From Paraburkholderia sp. BCC1886 (GTDB taxonomy: Bacteria; Pseudomonadota; Gammaproteobacteria; Burkholderiales; Burkholderiaceae), in assembly GCF_900996245.1 (NCBI RefSeq), contig NZ_CAAJGK010000107.1, forward strand, positions 1 through 64,000: DNA of 64,000 nt. Reading direction: 5' to 3'. A program made the translations under genes and the position numbers. The notes below the pieces were generated by a model, which saw nothing but the letters and a program-made list of their open reading frames with translations, made no database searches and was not told where the DNA came from. The first letter of the stretch is position 1. Every line of letters starts with the position of its first letter. Positions 8,682 to 17,528 of the stretch are shown piece after piece.

Positions 8682-9452
8682 TCAGCGGCCTGCGGCGGGC
8701 CCGGCTTGCGGTTGCTGGCCGAGATAATCGAACACCACCTCGCCTAGGCCGAGCGTCAGATCCGCGATCAGATGACGCGCCTCGACGATTTCCAGCACCG
8801 GCAACCCGGCGACCGGCGCTAACGCATGGGGCGCGAGTTGCAGCGCGGCAGGGCCGGTCCATGCGCCTTTTAGCTCGATATCCTGCAGGTAGTAGCGCAC
8901 CAGTTCGCAGATGCGCGGCGTGCCGTCCACGTGCGGAATTACCTTGAGCAGAAAATTCGGCGCCGCCAGCCGCTTTGTTTGCTGCGCGAGATCGAGTTGC
9001 CGGTGTTTGTAACCCATCGTGCCCGTGGCGATGCGCACGGGACCGTAATCGAGCGTGCCGACCAGCGTGTCGGTATGCACCTCCAGCACCGGCTTCGCCA
9101 GCTTCTTCGGAAAACCCCACAACTCGCGTCCGCCGGCGATGGGAGGATGATCGTCGAGGTACATCGCCAGCGTATAGCTGCCCGCCACGCCTTCGTACGA
9201 CACGGGAATCACCTGGCCGCTTTCGGTGTAGTCGCCGAAACCGGTTGAATCGGGCATGCGGATAAATTCGTAGTGCACCAGCGGTTCGCCGACCTGGAGC
9301 GGCTCGGGCACCACCGCGCGCAGTTTGTCCGGGTCGGTGCGATAGGTGATGATCAGGAATTCGCGATTGGTGAACCGGTACGGACCCATCGGAAAAGCCG
9401 GGCTCGTAACAGGCATGGCGAAGGCATTCGACAACACGCTTTTGACATCCAT
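8682..9452 (-). CDS. adc: Acetoacetate decarboxylase
   Basis: 256-residue enzyme that decarboxylates acetoacetate to acetone and CO2. It has the catalytic lysine pair at residues 116-117 in ELWGFPKKLAKP; one of these forms the Schiff base, as Lys115 does in the clostridial enzyme. An Arg near residue 30 (FTNREFL) and a Glu at 77 (DYTESGQ) match other known active-site positions. Length is typical (about 245-260). It is transcribed alone, convergent with astE and divergent from the phytochrome gene. Its physiological role here (ketone or polyhydroxybutyrate turnover) is inference. Confidence 0.92.
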   Translation of the reverse strand: MDVKSVLSNAFAMPVTSPAFPMGPYRFTNREFLIITYRTDPDKLRAVVPEPLQVGEPLVHYEFIRMPDSTGFGDYTESGQVIPVSYEGVAGSYTLAMYLDDHPPIAGGRELWGFPKKLAKPVLEVHTDTLVGTLDYGPVRIATGTMGYKHRQLDLAQQTKRLAAPNFLLKVIPHVDGTPRICELVRYYLQDIELKGAWTGPAALQLAPHALAPVAGLPVLEIVEARHLIADLTLGLGEVVFDYLGQQPQAGPAAGR

Positions 9453-9681
9453 GGATTTCCCCTGGTGGTGAAGGCGGACGCGCGTTTGCTGCGCTGCATC
9501 CAGCGTAGCGCGTCTCGATGACAGGCAGCGCGTCAGAAAAGTCTCGTTTTGTGTGGGACTCCGCTTGCTCCCGTGCAGGGAAAACCGCTAGAGGCCGCAG
9601 CATAGCAGGCATAGTTTGCTAAGCTTCCGGCGACCGCCACCAGAATTTGCCGCCGGCTGCAGGCAGGATATAGTCACCCGC

Positions 9682-11880
9682 ATGAAAGATTCACAACTGA
9701 CAGAGATCGTCGCGAGTTGCGACCAGGAGCCGATTCACGCGCTCGGGCTGGTACAACCGCATGGCGCGCTATTGGCCTTCGATCCGCAAGGCCGGCTGCA
9801 GGCGCACAGCGCCGATGCCACGCGCTGGCTAGGCGCGCTGCCGGAACTGGGGCAGCCGGTCTCGGACAAGCATCTGAGTCCACTGTCGCGCCAGACCATC
9901 CGGGCCGCACTGGCCGACCGCCAGATCACCATGGACAGCGTCGAGTGCAATGGCGCGGACGGACATCGCTTCGATCTGGTCATGCATTGGTCCGGCGACC
10001 TGTTGATCGTCGAATTCGAGCAGCTCGCTTTCAATACGCCACCGGCGTCACAATTCGCGCTGTATTCGCAGCGCGCGATCCAGCGCCTGCAATCCAGTCC
10101 GTTCAACGACGCCGTCGGCCTGCTGCAGGCCGCGGCCGAAGCGATTCAGGGCATGACGGGGTTCGACCGTGTGATGGCTTACCGCTTTCTGCCCGACGGC
10201 AGCGGTCAGGTGATCGGCGAAGCGCGGCGGGAAGATCTCGTGCCGTATCTGCATCAGCGTTATCCCGCCGGCGATATCCCGCCGCAGGCGCGGCGCCTGT
10301 ACGTGCTCAATCCGATCCGCCAGATCGCCGCCGTCGACGCGGCGCCCGTCGCAATTCTCCCGCCGCTCAATCCGCAAACCGGCAGTCCATACGACCTGAG
10401 CTATTCGGTGCTGCGCAGCGTGTCGCCCATTCACATCGAGTATCTGAAGAACATGGGCGTGGGTGCGTCCATGAGCGTGTCGATCATCGTCGAGGGCAAG
10501 TTGTGGGGCCTGTTTGCCTGCCATCACATGACCGCGCACCGGGCCTCGCATGCGGTGCGTCTGTCGTGCACCGTGCTCACGCAGGTCGTCTCGATTCTGG
10601 TGTCGCAAGTGGAAGCCCGGCAGCGCTCGGCGCACGATCAGCGGGTGCACGACCTGCGCACGAAGATCGCGCACGAACTGGCGCATGCCGACGATCCGCT
10701 GGCCGGTCTGCTGGTGTCGGCCGACGACGTGGCCGCGCTGGTGGACTGCGAAGCAGTGGTCGCGGTGGTGGACCGCGAAGTCATTGCGTTGCGCGGCACG
10801 GAACCGCTCGACAAGACCCCGCTATGGGCGCTCGCCGATCACATGGCCGCGAGCCGCGAAGAAATGCTGGTCACCTCCTGCTGGACCGAAGCGTTGCCGG
10901 ATATCCCACCTATCCTCACGCCCTCCGGCAGCGCCGCCGGATGCCTCGCCATCCAGATGCTCGGCGACGCCCGCATCACGATCGTCTGGCTGCGCGACGA
11001 ACTGGTGGAGACCATCAACTGGGCGGGGCCGCCGGACAAGGTCGTGGCACTCGGCCCGAACGGTGCACGTCTGACGCCGCGCGGTTCGTTCGAAGTGTGG
11101 AAGCAGACGGTGCGCGGCCGTTGCCGCGACTGGACCGACACGCATCAATCCGCCGCGCGCGAACTCAAGGCCGTGCTGCAGGACATCGCATTGCATCGCA
11201 TGCGCGAAGGCGAGCGGGCGAGAACCACGCTGCTCGCCACGCTCGGTCACGATCTGCGCAACCCGCTGCAGGCCATCAACATGGCCGTGCAGTTAATGGG
11301 CCGCGGGCTCGCCTCGTCGAACGATACCGCACGCCGCGTGGAAGGCTCGACGCGGCGCATGCAATCGCTGATCAACTACATTCTGGACGTGAGCCGGATC
11401 CGCTCGGGCGTGGGACTCGGCCTCACGCGCGAGCATGTTTCGTTGAAGGGGCTGCTGGAGTCGATCGTCGAGCAGAACCGGCTGGCTCACCCAGGCGCGA
11501 CGATCTCCACGTTTCTGCCGGACGATCTCGGCGACGTGTTCGTCGACCCCGACCGTTTCAACCAGGCGCTGACCAATCTGATCAGCAACGCGCGTCAGCA
11601 TGGCGACGCCACGTACCCGATCGAATTGCTGGCCAGCGTGCATCCCGGCGAGAAGCGGGTCGAACTGCGCAATCGTCTGAGCGGCAAGCCTACGGTGTCG
11701 TTCGAGCGGCTCATGGATCCGTTCAAAAGCGGCTCGCTGGACAATCCGAACAATCGCGGCGGTCTGGGTTTGGGGCTGTATATCGCGGGCGCGATTATCA
11801 AAGGCCATAACGCGACGCTCGACGGGCAGTTCACCGAGAGCGAAGCGGTGATTACGGTGCGCTTGCCCGACGTGGAGTGA
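9682..11880 (+). CDS. bphP: Bacteriophytochrome sensor histidine kinase
   Basis: 732-residue red/far-red photoreceptor kinase, PAS-GAF-PHY-HisKA-HATPase. The biliverdin-linking cysteine is Cys13 in SCDQEPIHALGLVQPHG. The GAF domain has PAGDIPPQARRLYV (a variant of the usual PASDIP), SPIHIEYLKNMGVGASMS and the conserved histidines in LFACHHMTAH. PHY carries TPRGSFEVWKQTV. The phosphoacceptor is H523 in LGHDLRNPLQ, the N box is NLISNARQHG, and the last G box is GGLGLGLYIAG. The usual DxGxG box is not evident. I chose ATG 9682, which places the cysteine correctly. No heme oxygenase or response regulator is adjacent. Confidence 0.93.
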   Translation: MKDSQLTEIVASCDQEPIHALGLVQPHGALLAFDPQGRLQAHSADATRWLGALPELGQPVSDKHLSPLSRQTIRAALADRQITMDSVECNGADGHRFDLVMHWSGDLLIVEFEQLAFNTPPASQFALYSQRAIQRLQSSPFNDAVGLLQAAAEAIQGMTGFDRVMAYRFLPDGSGQVIGEARREDLVPYLHQRYPAGDIPPQARRLYVLNPIRQIAAVDAAPVAILPPLNPQTGSPYDLSYSVLRSVSPIHIEYLKNMGVGASMSVSIIVEGKLWGLFACHHMTAHRASHAVRLSCTVLTQVVSILVSQVEARQRSAHDQRVHDLRTKIAHELAHADDPLAGLLVSADDVAALVDCEAVVAVVDREVIALRGTEPLDKTPLWALADHMAASREEMLVTSCWTEALPDIPPILTPSGSAAGCLAIQMLGDARITIVWLRDELVETINWAGPPDKVVALGPNGARLTPRGSFEVWKQTVRGRCRDWTDTHQSAARELKAVLQDIALHRMREGERARTTLLATLGHDLRNPLQAINMAVQLMGRGLASSNDTARRVEGSTRRMQSLINYILDVSRIRSGVGLGLTREHVSLKGLLESIVEQNRLAHPGATISTFLPDDLGDVFVDPDRFNQALTNLISNARQHGDATYPIELLASVHPGEKRVELRNRLSGKPTVSFERLMDPFKSGSLDNPNNRGGLGLGLYIAGAIIKGHNATLDGQFTESEAVITVRLPDVE

Positions 11881-11977
11881 AGGTGTCGAAGGGGCGGGAT
11901 CAGGGTGCGCTCCACGGTGTCGTCAGGTCCAAAGATTGCTGCCGTTCGACGTCAGCCCTCACCCTGAAGGAGCCACC

Positions 11978-12586
11978 ATGCACCTTGTCATCAACGGCAC
12001 CGACGTCGATGTCGACTTCGACCCGAGGACGTCGCTCCTCGATCTGCTGCGCGAGCAGCGTCATCTTTTCGGCGCCAAAAAGGGCTGCAACCAGGGTGCG
12101 TGTGGCGCGTGCACCGTTCTGGTCGACGGCACCCGGATCAACAGTTGCCTCGCGCTTGCCGTCCAGTATCAGGATTGCGAGATCACCACCATCGAAGGGC
12201 TCGGCGCGCCGGGCACGCTTCATCCGCTGCAGGCGGCCTTCGTCGAACACGACGGTTTCCAGTGCGGCTACTGTACGCCCGGGCAAATCTGCTCCGCGGT
12301 CGGAATGGTGCAGGAGTTGAAGTGCGGGGTGCCCAGCTACGTGAGCGACGACGTGGCCGCGGCGAGCTTCGCGTTGACCGACGAAGAATTACGCGAGCGG
12401 ATGAGCGGCAACCTGTGCCGCTGCGGGGCTTACAACGGCATCGTCGATGCAATCCAGGAAACGTTCGGCGAGACGGCCACGACGGACGCCAACGCCAATG
12501 CGGACGCCGACGCCAATGCGGACGCCGACGCCAATGCGGACGCCAACGCTAACGCCAATGCCGACGCGCGCGAGGTCGCCCAATGA
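11978..12586 (+). CDS. paoA: Aldehyde oxidoreductase, [2Fe-2S] subunit (PaoA/YagT-like)
   Basis: 202-residue electron-transfer subunit of a xanthine-oxidase-family molybdoenzyme. The plant-type 2Fe-2S motif is GCNQGACGACTVLVDG, and the second cluster motif is QCGYCTPGQIC with NLCRCGAYNG. AAGGAG at 11967-11972 fixes the ATG at 11978. Unlike E. coli PaoA, no twin-arginine signal precedes the domain, so a cytoplasmic enzyme is inferred. The last 30 residues or so are Asn/Asp-Ala repeats encoded by 18-bp tandem units and are probably not functional. It overlaps the FAD subunit gene by 4 bp. Confidence 0.88.
   Translation: MHLVINGTDVDVDFDPRTSLLDLLREQRHLFGAKKGCNQGACGACTVLVDGTRINSCLALAVQYQDCEITTIEGLGAPGTLHPLQAAFVEHDGFQCGYCTPGQICSAVGMVQELKCGVPSYVSDDVAAASFALTDEELRERMSGNLCRCGAYNGIVDAIQETFGETATTDANANADADANADADANADANANANADAREVAQ
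12485..12568 (+). repeat. 18-bp tandem repeat inside the [2Fe-2S] subunit gene
   Basis: About four and a half units of GACGCCRACGCCAATGCG run in frame, and the last units are degenerate. They encode an alternating Ala-Asn/Ala-Asp tail after the conserved domain ends near residue 165. The unit is a multiple of three, so copy number can change without breaking the frame or the 4-bp overlap with the next gene. Confidence 0.9.
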
Positions 12587-13569
12587 ACCCCTTCACCTAT
12601 GAACGCGCCGCCGACGCGCAGGCAGCGTTGACGCTCGGCGCCCGCCCGGGCGCGAAGTATCTCGGCGGCGGTACCAATCTGGTCGATCTGATGCGCGAGA
12701 CCATCGAGCATCCGGTCGTGCTCGTGGATGTCACCAGGCTATCGCGCGAGATCGCAGAGACGGACGACGGCGGTCTGCGGATCGGCGCCGGCGTCAAGAA
12801 CACCGCCGTGGCGGCCGACCGTCTGGTTCGCGAGCGTTACCCGTTGCTGGCCGAGTCCATTCTGGCGGGCGCATCGGCGCAAATCCGCAACATGGCGACG
12901 GTGGGCGGCAATCTGTTGCAACGCACCCGTTGCGGTTACTTCTACGACGACGCTGCGCACTGCAACAAGCGCGCGCCCGGCAGCGGCTGCGACGCCCTCG
13001 ACGGATTCAACCGCATGCATGCGATCTTCGGCGCGTCCGAGGCTTGCGTCGCCACGCATCCGTCGGACATGGCCGTCGCGCTCGCCGCACTGGATGCGAT
13101 GGTCACCGTCGAGGGCCCGCAGGGCGCCCGCGACATTCCACTCACCGATTTTCACGTGCTGCCCGGCGACACCCCGCAGATTGAAACCGTGCTGGCGGCG
13201 GGCGAACTGATCACCGCCGTCACCTTGCCGCCCGACGTGCGTGGCCGGTCCCGTTATCGCAAGGTGCGCGACCGTGCCTCCTATGCGTTTGCGCTGGTGT
13301 CGCTTGCCGCGGTGCTGGAAGTGCAGGACGGCGTCGTGAAATACGTCAGGCTCGCGCTTGGCGGCGTTGCCCATAAACCATGGCGCGCCAAAGCCGCCGA
13401 AGCGGCCTTGCTCGGCGCACCGGCCACCGAAGCCGCGTTCCGCCAGGCCGCGCAGGCCGAACTCGCTTCTGCGCGCGGGCTTCAAGGTAACGCGTTCAAG
13501 ATCGGGCTGAGTGAGCGTCTGATCGTCGACACCCTGGTCAAGCTGGCCGCATTGCAGGAGCAACGCTAA
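12583..13569 (+). CDS. paoB: Aldehyde oxidoreductase, FAD-binding subunit (PaoB/YagS-like)
   Basis: 328-residue FAD subunit of the xanthine-dehydrogenase family. It has the FAD-binding stretches YLGGGTNLVDLMRE and RNMATVGGNLLQRTRC. A set of cysteines (RCGYFYDDAAHCNKRAPGSG followed by another Cys) matches the extra [4Fe-4S] insertion known in E. coli PaoB, pointing to the PaoABC aldehyde oxidase subgroup rather than xanthine dehydrogenase. Starts with ATGA overlap on the small subunit and ends overlapping the large-subunit start by one base. Confidence 0.88.
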   Translation: MNPFTYERAADAQAALTLGARPGAKYLGGGTNLVDLMRETIEHPVVLVDVTRLSREIAETDDGGLRIGAGVKNTAVAADRLVRERYPLLAESILAGASAQIRNMATVGGNLLQRTRCGYFYDDAAHCNKRAPGSGCDALDGFNRMHAIFGASEACVATHPSDMAVALAALDAMVTVEGPQGARDIPLTDFHVLPGDTPQIETVLAAGELITAVTLPPDVRGRSRYRKVRDRASYAFALVSLAAVLEVQDGVVKYVRLALGGVAHKPWRAKAAEAALLGAPATEAAFRQAAQAELASARGLQGNAFKIGLSERLIVDTLVKLAALQEQR

Positions 13570-15896
13570 TGCCTATCCTCAAGGACGCCATGCAGGCGGT
13601 GATGAAAAAAGCCATCGCCCTCGCGCCGGACAGTTTCATCCCCGGCGGTCAACCCGATCCGCTGATTCTCCACAAGCACGGGCTGATCGGCGCAGCGGTG
13701 AGCCGTATCGACGGCCCGTTGAAAGTGTCCGGTCTCGCGACCTTCGCGGCCGAGTTCCCGATGGACGGAATGACGTATGCGGCGCTCAAGTATTCGTCGG
13801 TGGCCCGCGCTCGCATCGCCCTTATCGACACCGCCGCTGCAGAAGCCGCGCCCGGTGTCGTGCTGGTGATGACCTATCGGAACGCGCCGCGTCTCAAGCC
13901 GATGCCCGCGTTCATGTCGAAGCCCAAAGCGGCGGGCGGCGACGACGTGCCGATCATGCAGGACGATCAGGTGCACTGGAACGGCCAGCCGGTCGCGCTG
14001 GTGCTGGCCGAAACCCAGGAGCAGGCAGACCACGCGCAGTCCCTGATCGAGGTGACGTACGAGTCGGGCAGCGACGGCGTGACCTCACTGGAAGCGGCCA
14101 AGGCCCACGGCTTCGAACAAGGCGTTTTTCAGGGCGAACCGCTGAAGCTCGAAGTCGAGGACGCGGAGACCATGCTGGCCGAAGCGCCGCATAAGATCGA
14201 CGTGGTCTATACGACCCCACGGCACAACCACAATCCGATCGAACTGCATGCCGCGACGCTCGCCTGGCAGGGCGACACGCTGCGCATTCACGACACCGTG
14301 CAGGCGGTGGCCCACGAAGCGTGGACCATTGCGCAGGTGTTCGGCATCGACGAGAAGAACGTGCACGTCACGTCGCCGTATGTGGGCGGCGGCTTTGGTT
14401 CGAAGACGGTCTGGCAGCACCAGGTGCTCGCGGCCGCCGCGTCGAAACTCGCGCAGCGCCCGGTACGGATCATGTTGTCGCGCGAGGGTGTGTACCGCAT
14501 CGTTGGCGGCCGCACGCTCACGGAGCAGCGCGTGGCGCTGGGCGCGCAGGCGGACGGCAGCCTCGACGCGGTGATCCACACTGGCACGGTCGTGATGACG
14601 CCGCATAACAACATGCCGGAGCCCTTCATCCTGCCGGCGAAAAGTGCGTATGGGTCGCGCAGCTTTCTGCTCGACGTCGAGACCGTCAAAATGAATATGA
14701 CGGCCAATACGTTCATGCGTGCACCTGGTGAGGCGGTCGGCACGTTCGGGCTGGAATCCGGCATCGACGAACTGGCGTACGCGATGGGCATGGACCCGAT
14801 CGACTTACGGATCAAAAACGAGCCTGACCAAGACCCGACCAACGGCCTGCCGTTCTCGCAACGCGGCATCGTCGACGCGTGGCAGGCCGGCCGCGAACGC
14901 TTCGGCTGGTCGGCGCGCGGCGCGGCGGGCGGCCGGCGCGAAGGCGACTGGTTCATCGGAATGGGCTGTGCGACCGGCACTTATCCCTACTACCGGATGC
15001 CGGGCGGCGCGGCGCGCATCACGCTGACCGACGCCGGGCGCGCCACGGTCTGTATCGCCGCGCACGAAATGGGCATGGGAACCTCGACGGCCCAGACCCA
15101 GATCGCCGCCGAGCGGCTCGGGCTGAACATGGATCAGATCGACTTCGAGTACGCCGACTCGCGTTTGCCGGGCGTCGTGCTCGCGGGCGGGTCGCAGCAG
15201 ACGGCGGCCATCGGCGCGGCCGTGATCGCTGCGCATCACAAGCTCGTGAAGGAACTGCTGCGGGTGGCCGGCAACAGTTCGCCACTTTCGGGGCTGTTGC
15301 CCGACGAGGTCGGCGGCCGCGACGGCGGCCTGTGCGCGCTGGAAGACGAAAGCCGGTATGAGAGCTACACGGCGCTACTGGCCCGCGCAAGGCAGAAAGA
15401 AATCTCGGTCGAAGCCGACGCGCCGATGCCGTTCGAGCTGCAGCACTGGTCGATGCACAGTCACAGCGCGCTGTTTTGCGAGGTGCGGGTCAACGCGATC
15501 ACGGGCGAGACGCGCGTCAGCCGCTTTCTCGGCTCGTTCGACTGCGGGCGGATCATCAACGCCAAGACGGCGGCCAGCCAGTTTCGTGGCGGCATCATCA
15601 TGGGACTCGGTCTCGCGCTCATGGAGGAAACCCAGTTCGACGAGAGAACCGGCCGCATCATGAACCCGTCGCTCGCCGACTATCACGTGCCGGTGCATCT
15701 CGACGTGCCGGAGATCGACATCATCTGGAACGACGAAGCGGATCCGCACACGCCGATGGGCGCGCGCGGTGTCGGCGAGATCGGTATTACGGGCGTGGGG
15801 GCGGCGGTGGCGAACGCGGTGTTCAACGCGACCGGCAAGCGCATTCGCGATCTGCCGATCACGCTGGACAAGCTGATCGGCACGGCCGCGGACTAA
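13569..15896 (+). CDS. paoC: Aldehyde oxidoreductase, molybdenum-binding subunit (PaoC/YagR-like)
   Basis: 775-residue catalytic subunit holding the molybdopterin cofactor. Landmarks are the N-terminal domain (SRIDGPLKVSGLATFAAEFP), SPYVGGGFGSKTVWQHQ, FMRAPGEAVGTFGLESG, and the active-site glutamate E737 in GARGVGEIGITGVGAAVANA. Length and architecture match PaoC/YagR, a periplasmic aldehyde oxidase in E. coli. No XdhC/PaoD cofactor-insertion chaperone is adjacent; it must be elsewhere or dispensable. The substrate cannot be told from sequence; broad aldehyde oxidation is inferred. Confidence 0.88.
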   Translation: MPILKDAMQAVMKKAIALAPDSFIPGGQPDPLILHKHGLIGAAVSRIDGPLKVSGLATFAAEFPMDGMTYAALKYSSVARARIALIDTAAAEAAPGVVLVMTYRNAPRLKPMPAFMSKPKAAGGDDVPIMQDDQVHWNGQPVALVLAETQEQADHAQSLIEVTYESGSDGVTSLEAAKAHGFEQGVFQGEPLKLEVEDAETMLAEAPHKIDVVYTTPRHNHNPIELHAATLAWQGDTLRIHDTVQAVAHEAWTIAQVFGIDEKNVHVTSPYVGGGFGSKTVWQHQVLAAAASKLAQRPVRIMLSREGVYRIVGGRTLTEQRVALGAQADGSLDAVIHTGTVVMTPHNNMPEPFILPAKSAYGSRSFLLDVETVKMNMTANTFMRAPGEAVGTFGLESGIDELAYAMGMDPIDLRIKNEPDQDPTNGLPFSQRGIVDAWQAGRERFGWSARGAAGGRREGDWFIGMGCATGTYPYYRMPGGAARITLTDAGRATVCIAAHEMGMGTSTAQTQIAAERLGLNMDQIDFEYADSRLPGVVLAGGSQQTAAIGAAVIAAHHKLVKELLRVAGNSSPLSGLLPDEVGGRDGGLCALEDESRYESYTALLARARQKEISVEADAPMPFELQHWSMHSHSALFCEVRVNAITGETRVSRFLGSFDCGRIINAKTAASQFRGGIIMGLGLALMEETQFDERTGRIMNPSLADYHVPVHLDVPEIDIIWNDEADPHTPMGARGVGEIGITGVGAAVANAVFNATGKRIRDLPITLDKLIGTAAD

Positions 15897-15978
15897 CGGA
15901 TGCTCTGAAACCCGGCGTCGGGCAAACACGGGAAACGGGGACTCGTGAAGCGGCGCGATCAACGATCGCGCCAGGCCT

Positions 15979-17436
15979 TCACATCGTCTCCATTTCCTGC
16001 ATCTGCCCCAGGCCGAAAAAACGGCCTAACTCCTTGGCCAGTTCGTTCAGCACGCTCATCTCTTTCTGTGAGATGCGGCGCGGCTCCTGCGTGTGAGACC
16101 AGTCGCCGTACAGCAGCGCCACCGTCTGCTCGCTGTCGTCGACGACGGGCAACAGCACGAAAGCGCGCGCGTCGTCGAAGCTGCGGCGAAACCATTCGGG
16201 GAGCCGCGCGACCATTTTCGGGTCGCGCGCATTCTCGATGAAGATCCCCACCGAGTTCGCGATGGCCAGATGAAACACGTCGGGTTCGAACGCGGAACTG
16301 AACGTGAGGCGGGGCAGCGCGGCGTCGATTTTCGGGCCGAGTCCGAGACGTGCCTTGAAGGTGCCGTTGCTATGCTTGACGAACACCACGGTCCGCGCGA
16401 AACCCAGTCCGGCGAGGATGGTTTCCGAGGCCATCGCGAGCGCCGGCGCGAGCGGACTGCCTTCGGGCAGATCGCGCAGATCCTGCACGCCGGCCGCTAT
16501 GCGCGCCTCCGGATTGAGCGCCTGACGCGCAATCGCATCCGCATTCGCGCGTAACTCGACGATCTCGCGCATTACGCCGTCGCCGCCTTCTTCGCGAGCC
16601 AGCGCCACGCTCATCTCGAGCAGCACGTCGGGGTCGGTGTTCAGTACGCGGCTGTATTCGTGCGCGAGCGCTGCGATCGCGTCTTCGCGGTCCCGCTCCG
16701 GCGTGTTCTGTTGCGTGAGCACGTCCGCAACCGCGGTCGAATAATTGGTGATGGCGCGCAGCCACTGCACCTGGCGCGGCTGCTCCGTGTCTTGCGGATC
16801 GTATTCGCCCATGCCGTCGCGGATCATGTCCGGCAAGCGCCAGCGCACCGCGGCTTCGGCGCCGATTTCGTCGAACGTGACGCCCAGCACCAGCACGCAG
16901 GCATCGGTTTCGAGCGTGCCGCTGTCGATATGGCGGCGAATCTGGTCCCACTCCGCGTCGAGATAGAACACCACCAGCAGCTTGCCGATTTGCCGCATCA
17001 ACGTGCAGACGACGGCCTCTTCGCCGGCCCGCAGATCGCCGCGCTCGGTGAGCTTGCGCGCGACGCAACCCGACAGCAGCGTGCGGTTCAATTCGAGTTT
17101 CGCGTCGATCCGGCGCGGTGCGCTGTGATGGAAGTGATCGACGATCTTGAGGCCGACCACCAGATGGCCGACGGCGTCCATGCCGAGCACCATCAGCGCG
17201 CGCGATACGGTGGTGATGTTGCCGCCGAACGCCATGTACATGGCCGAGTTGGCAAGCCGCAAGACCTTCTGCGTGAGCGCGAAGTCCGACAGCACCACTT
17301 GTACGAGCCCGGTGAAGTCGAGGTCGTCGTTATTCATCGCCGCCATGGTGGTGCGCAGCGATTGCGACAGCATGGGGAAATCGCCGCGCTCGCTCATTCG
17401 CGTCCAGAGCCGGTCGAGCACCGCCGCCTTTACCAT
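15979..17436 (-). CDS. HDOD-domain signalling protein with C-terminal GAF domain
   Basis: 485-residue soluble protein. Residues about 15-210 are an HDOD domain (LSQSLRTTMAAMNNDDLDFT, VVLSDFALTQKVLRLANSAM, VSRALMVLGMDAVGHLVVG), a degenerate HD fold without the metal-binding HD pair that acts in bacterial signalling. Residues about 310-470 look like a GAF sensor (FARTVVFVKHSNGTFKARLG, FVLLPVVDDSEQTVALLYG). I chose ATG 17436, since upstream codons are not domain-like. It lies next to two cyclic-di-GMP-type genes on its upstream side. Output and ligand are unknown. Confidence 0.75.
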   Translation of the reverse strand: MVKAAVLDRLWTRMSERGDFPMLSQSLRTTMAAMNNDDLDFTGLVQVVLSDFALTQKVLRLANSAMYMAFGGNITTVSRALMVLGMDAVGHLVVGLKIVDHFHHSAPRRIDAKLELNRTLLSGCVARKLTERGDLRAGEEAVVCTLMRQIGKLLVVFYLDAEWDQIRRHIDSGTLETDACVLVLGVTFDEIGAEAAVRWRLPDMIRDGMGEYDPQDTEQPRQVQWLRAITNYSTAVADVLTQQNTPERDREDAIAALAHEYSRVLNTDPDVLLEMSVALAREEGGDGVMREIVELRANADAIARQALNPEARIAAGVQDLRDLPEGSPLAPALAMASETILAGLGFARTVVFVKHSNGTFKARLGLGPKIDAALPRLTFSSAFEPDVFHLAIANSVGIFIENARDPKMVARLPEWFRRSFDDARAFVLLPVVDDSEQTVALLYGDWSHTQEPRRISQKEMSVLNELAKELGRFFGLGQMQEMETM

Positions 17437-17528
17437 GTGAGTCCCGCCAAAGCCATACGTGTTCCATTGAATGCCAGGCCGCCAACGGGCGGGCTTATCT
17501 GGCTGCGTGAACGCCCGGTTTGCATCGC

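Noticed and set aside
12389..12583. Val/Gly repeat protein on the minus strand
   Set aside because: Antisense of the 18-bp tandem repeat in paoA.
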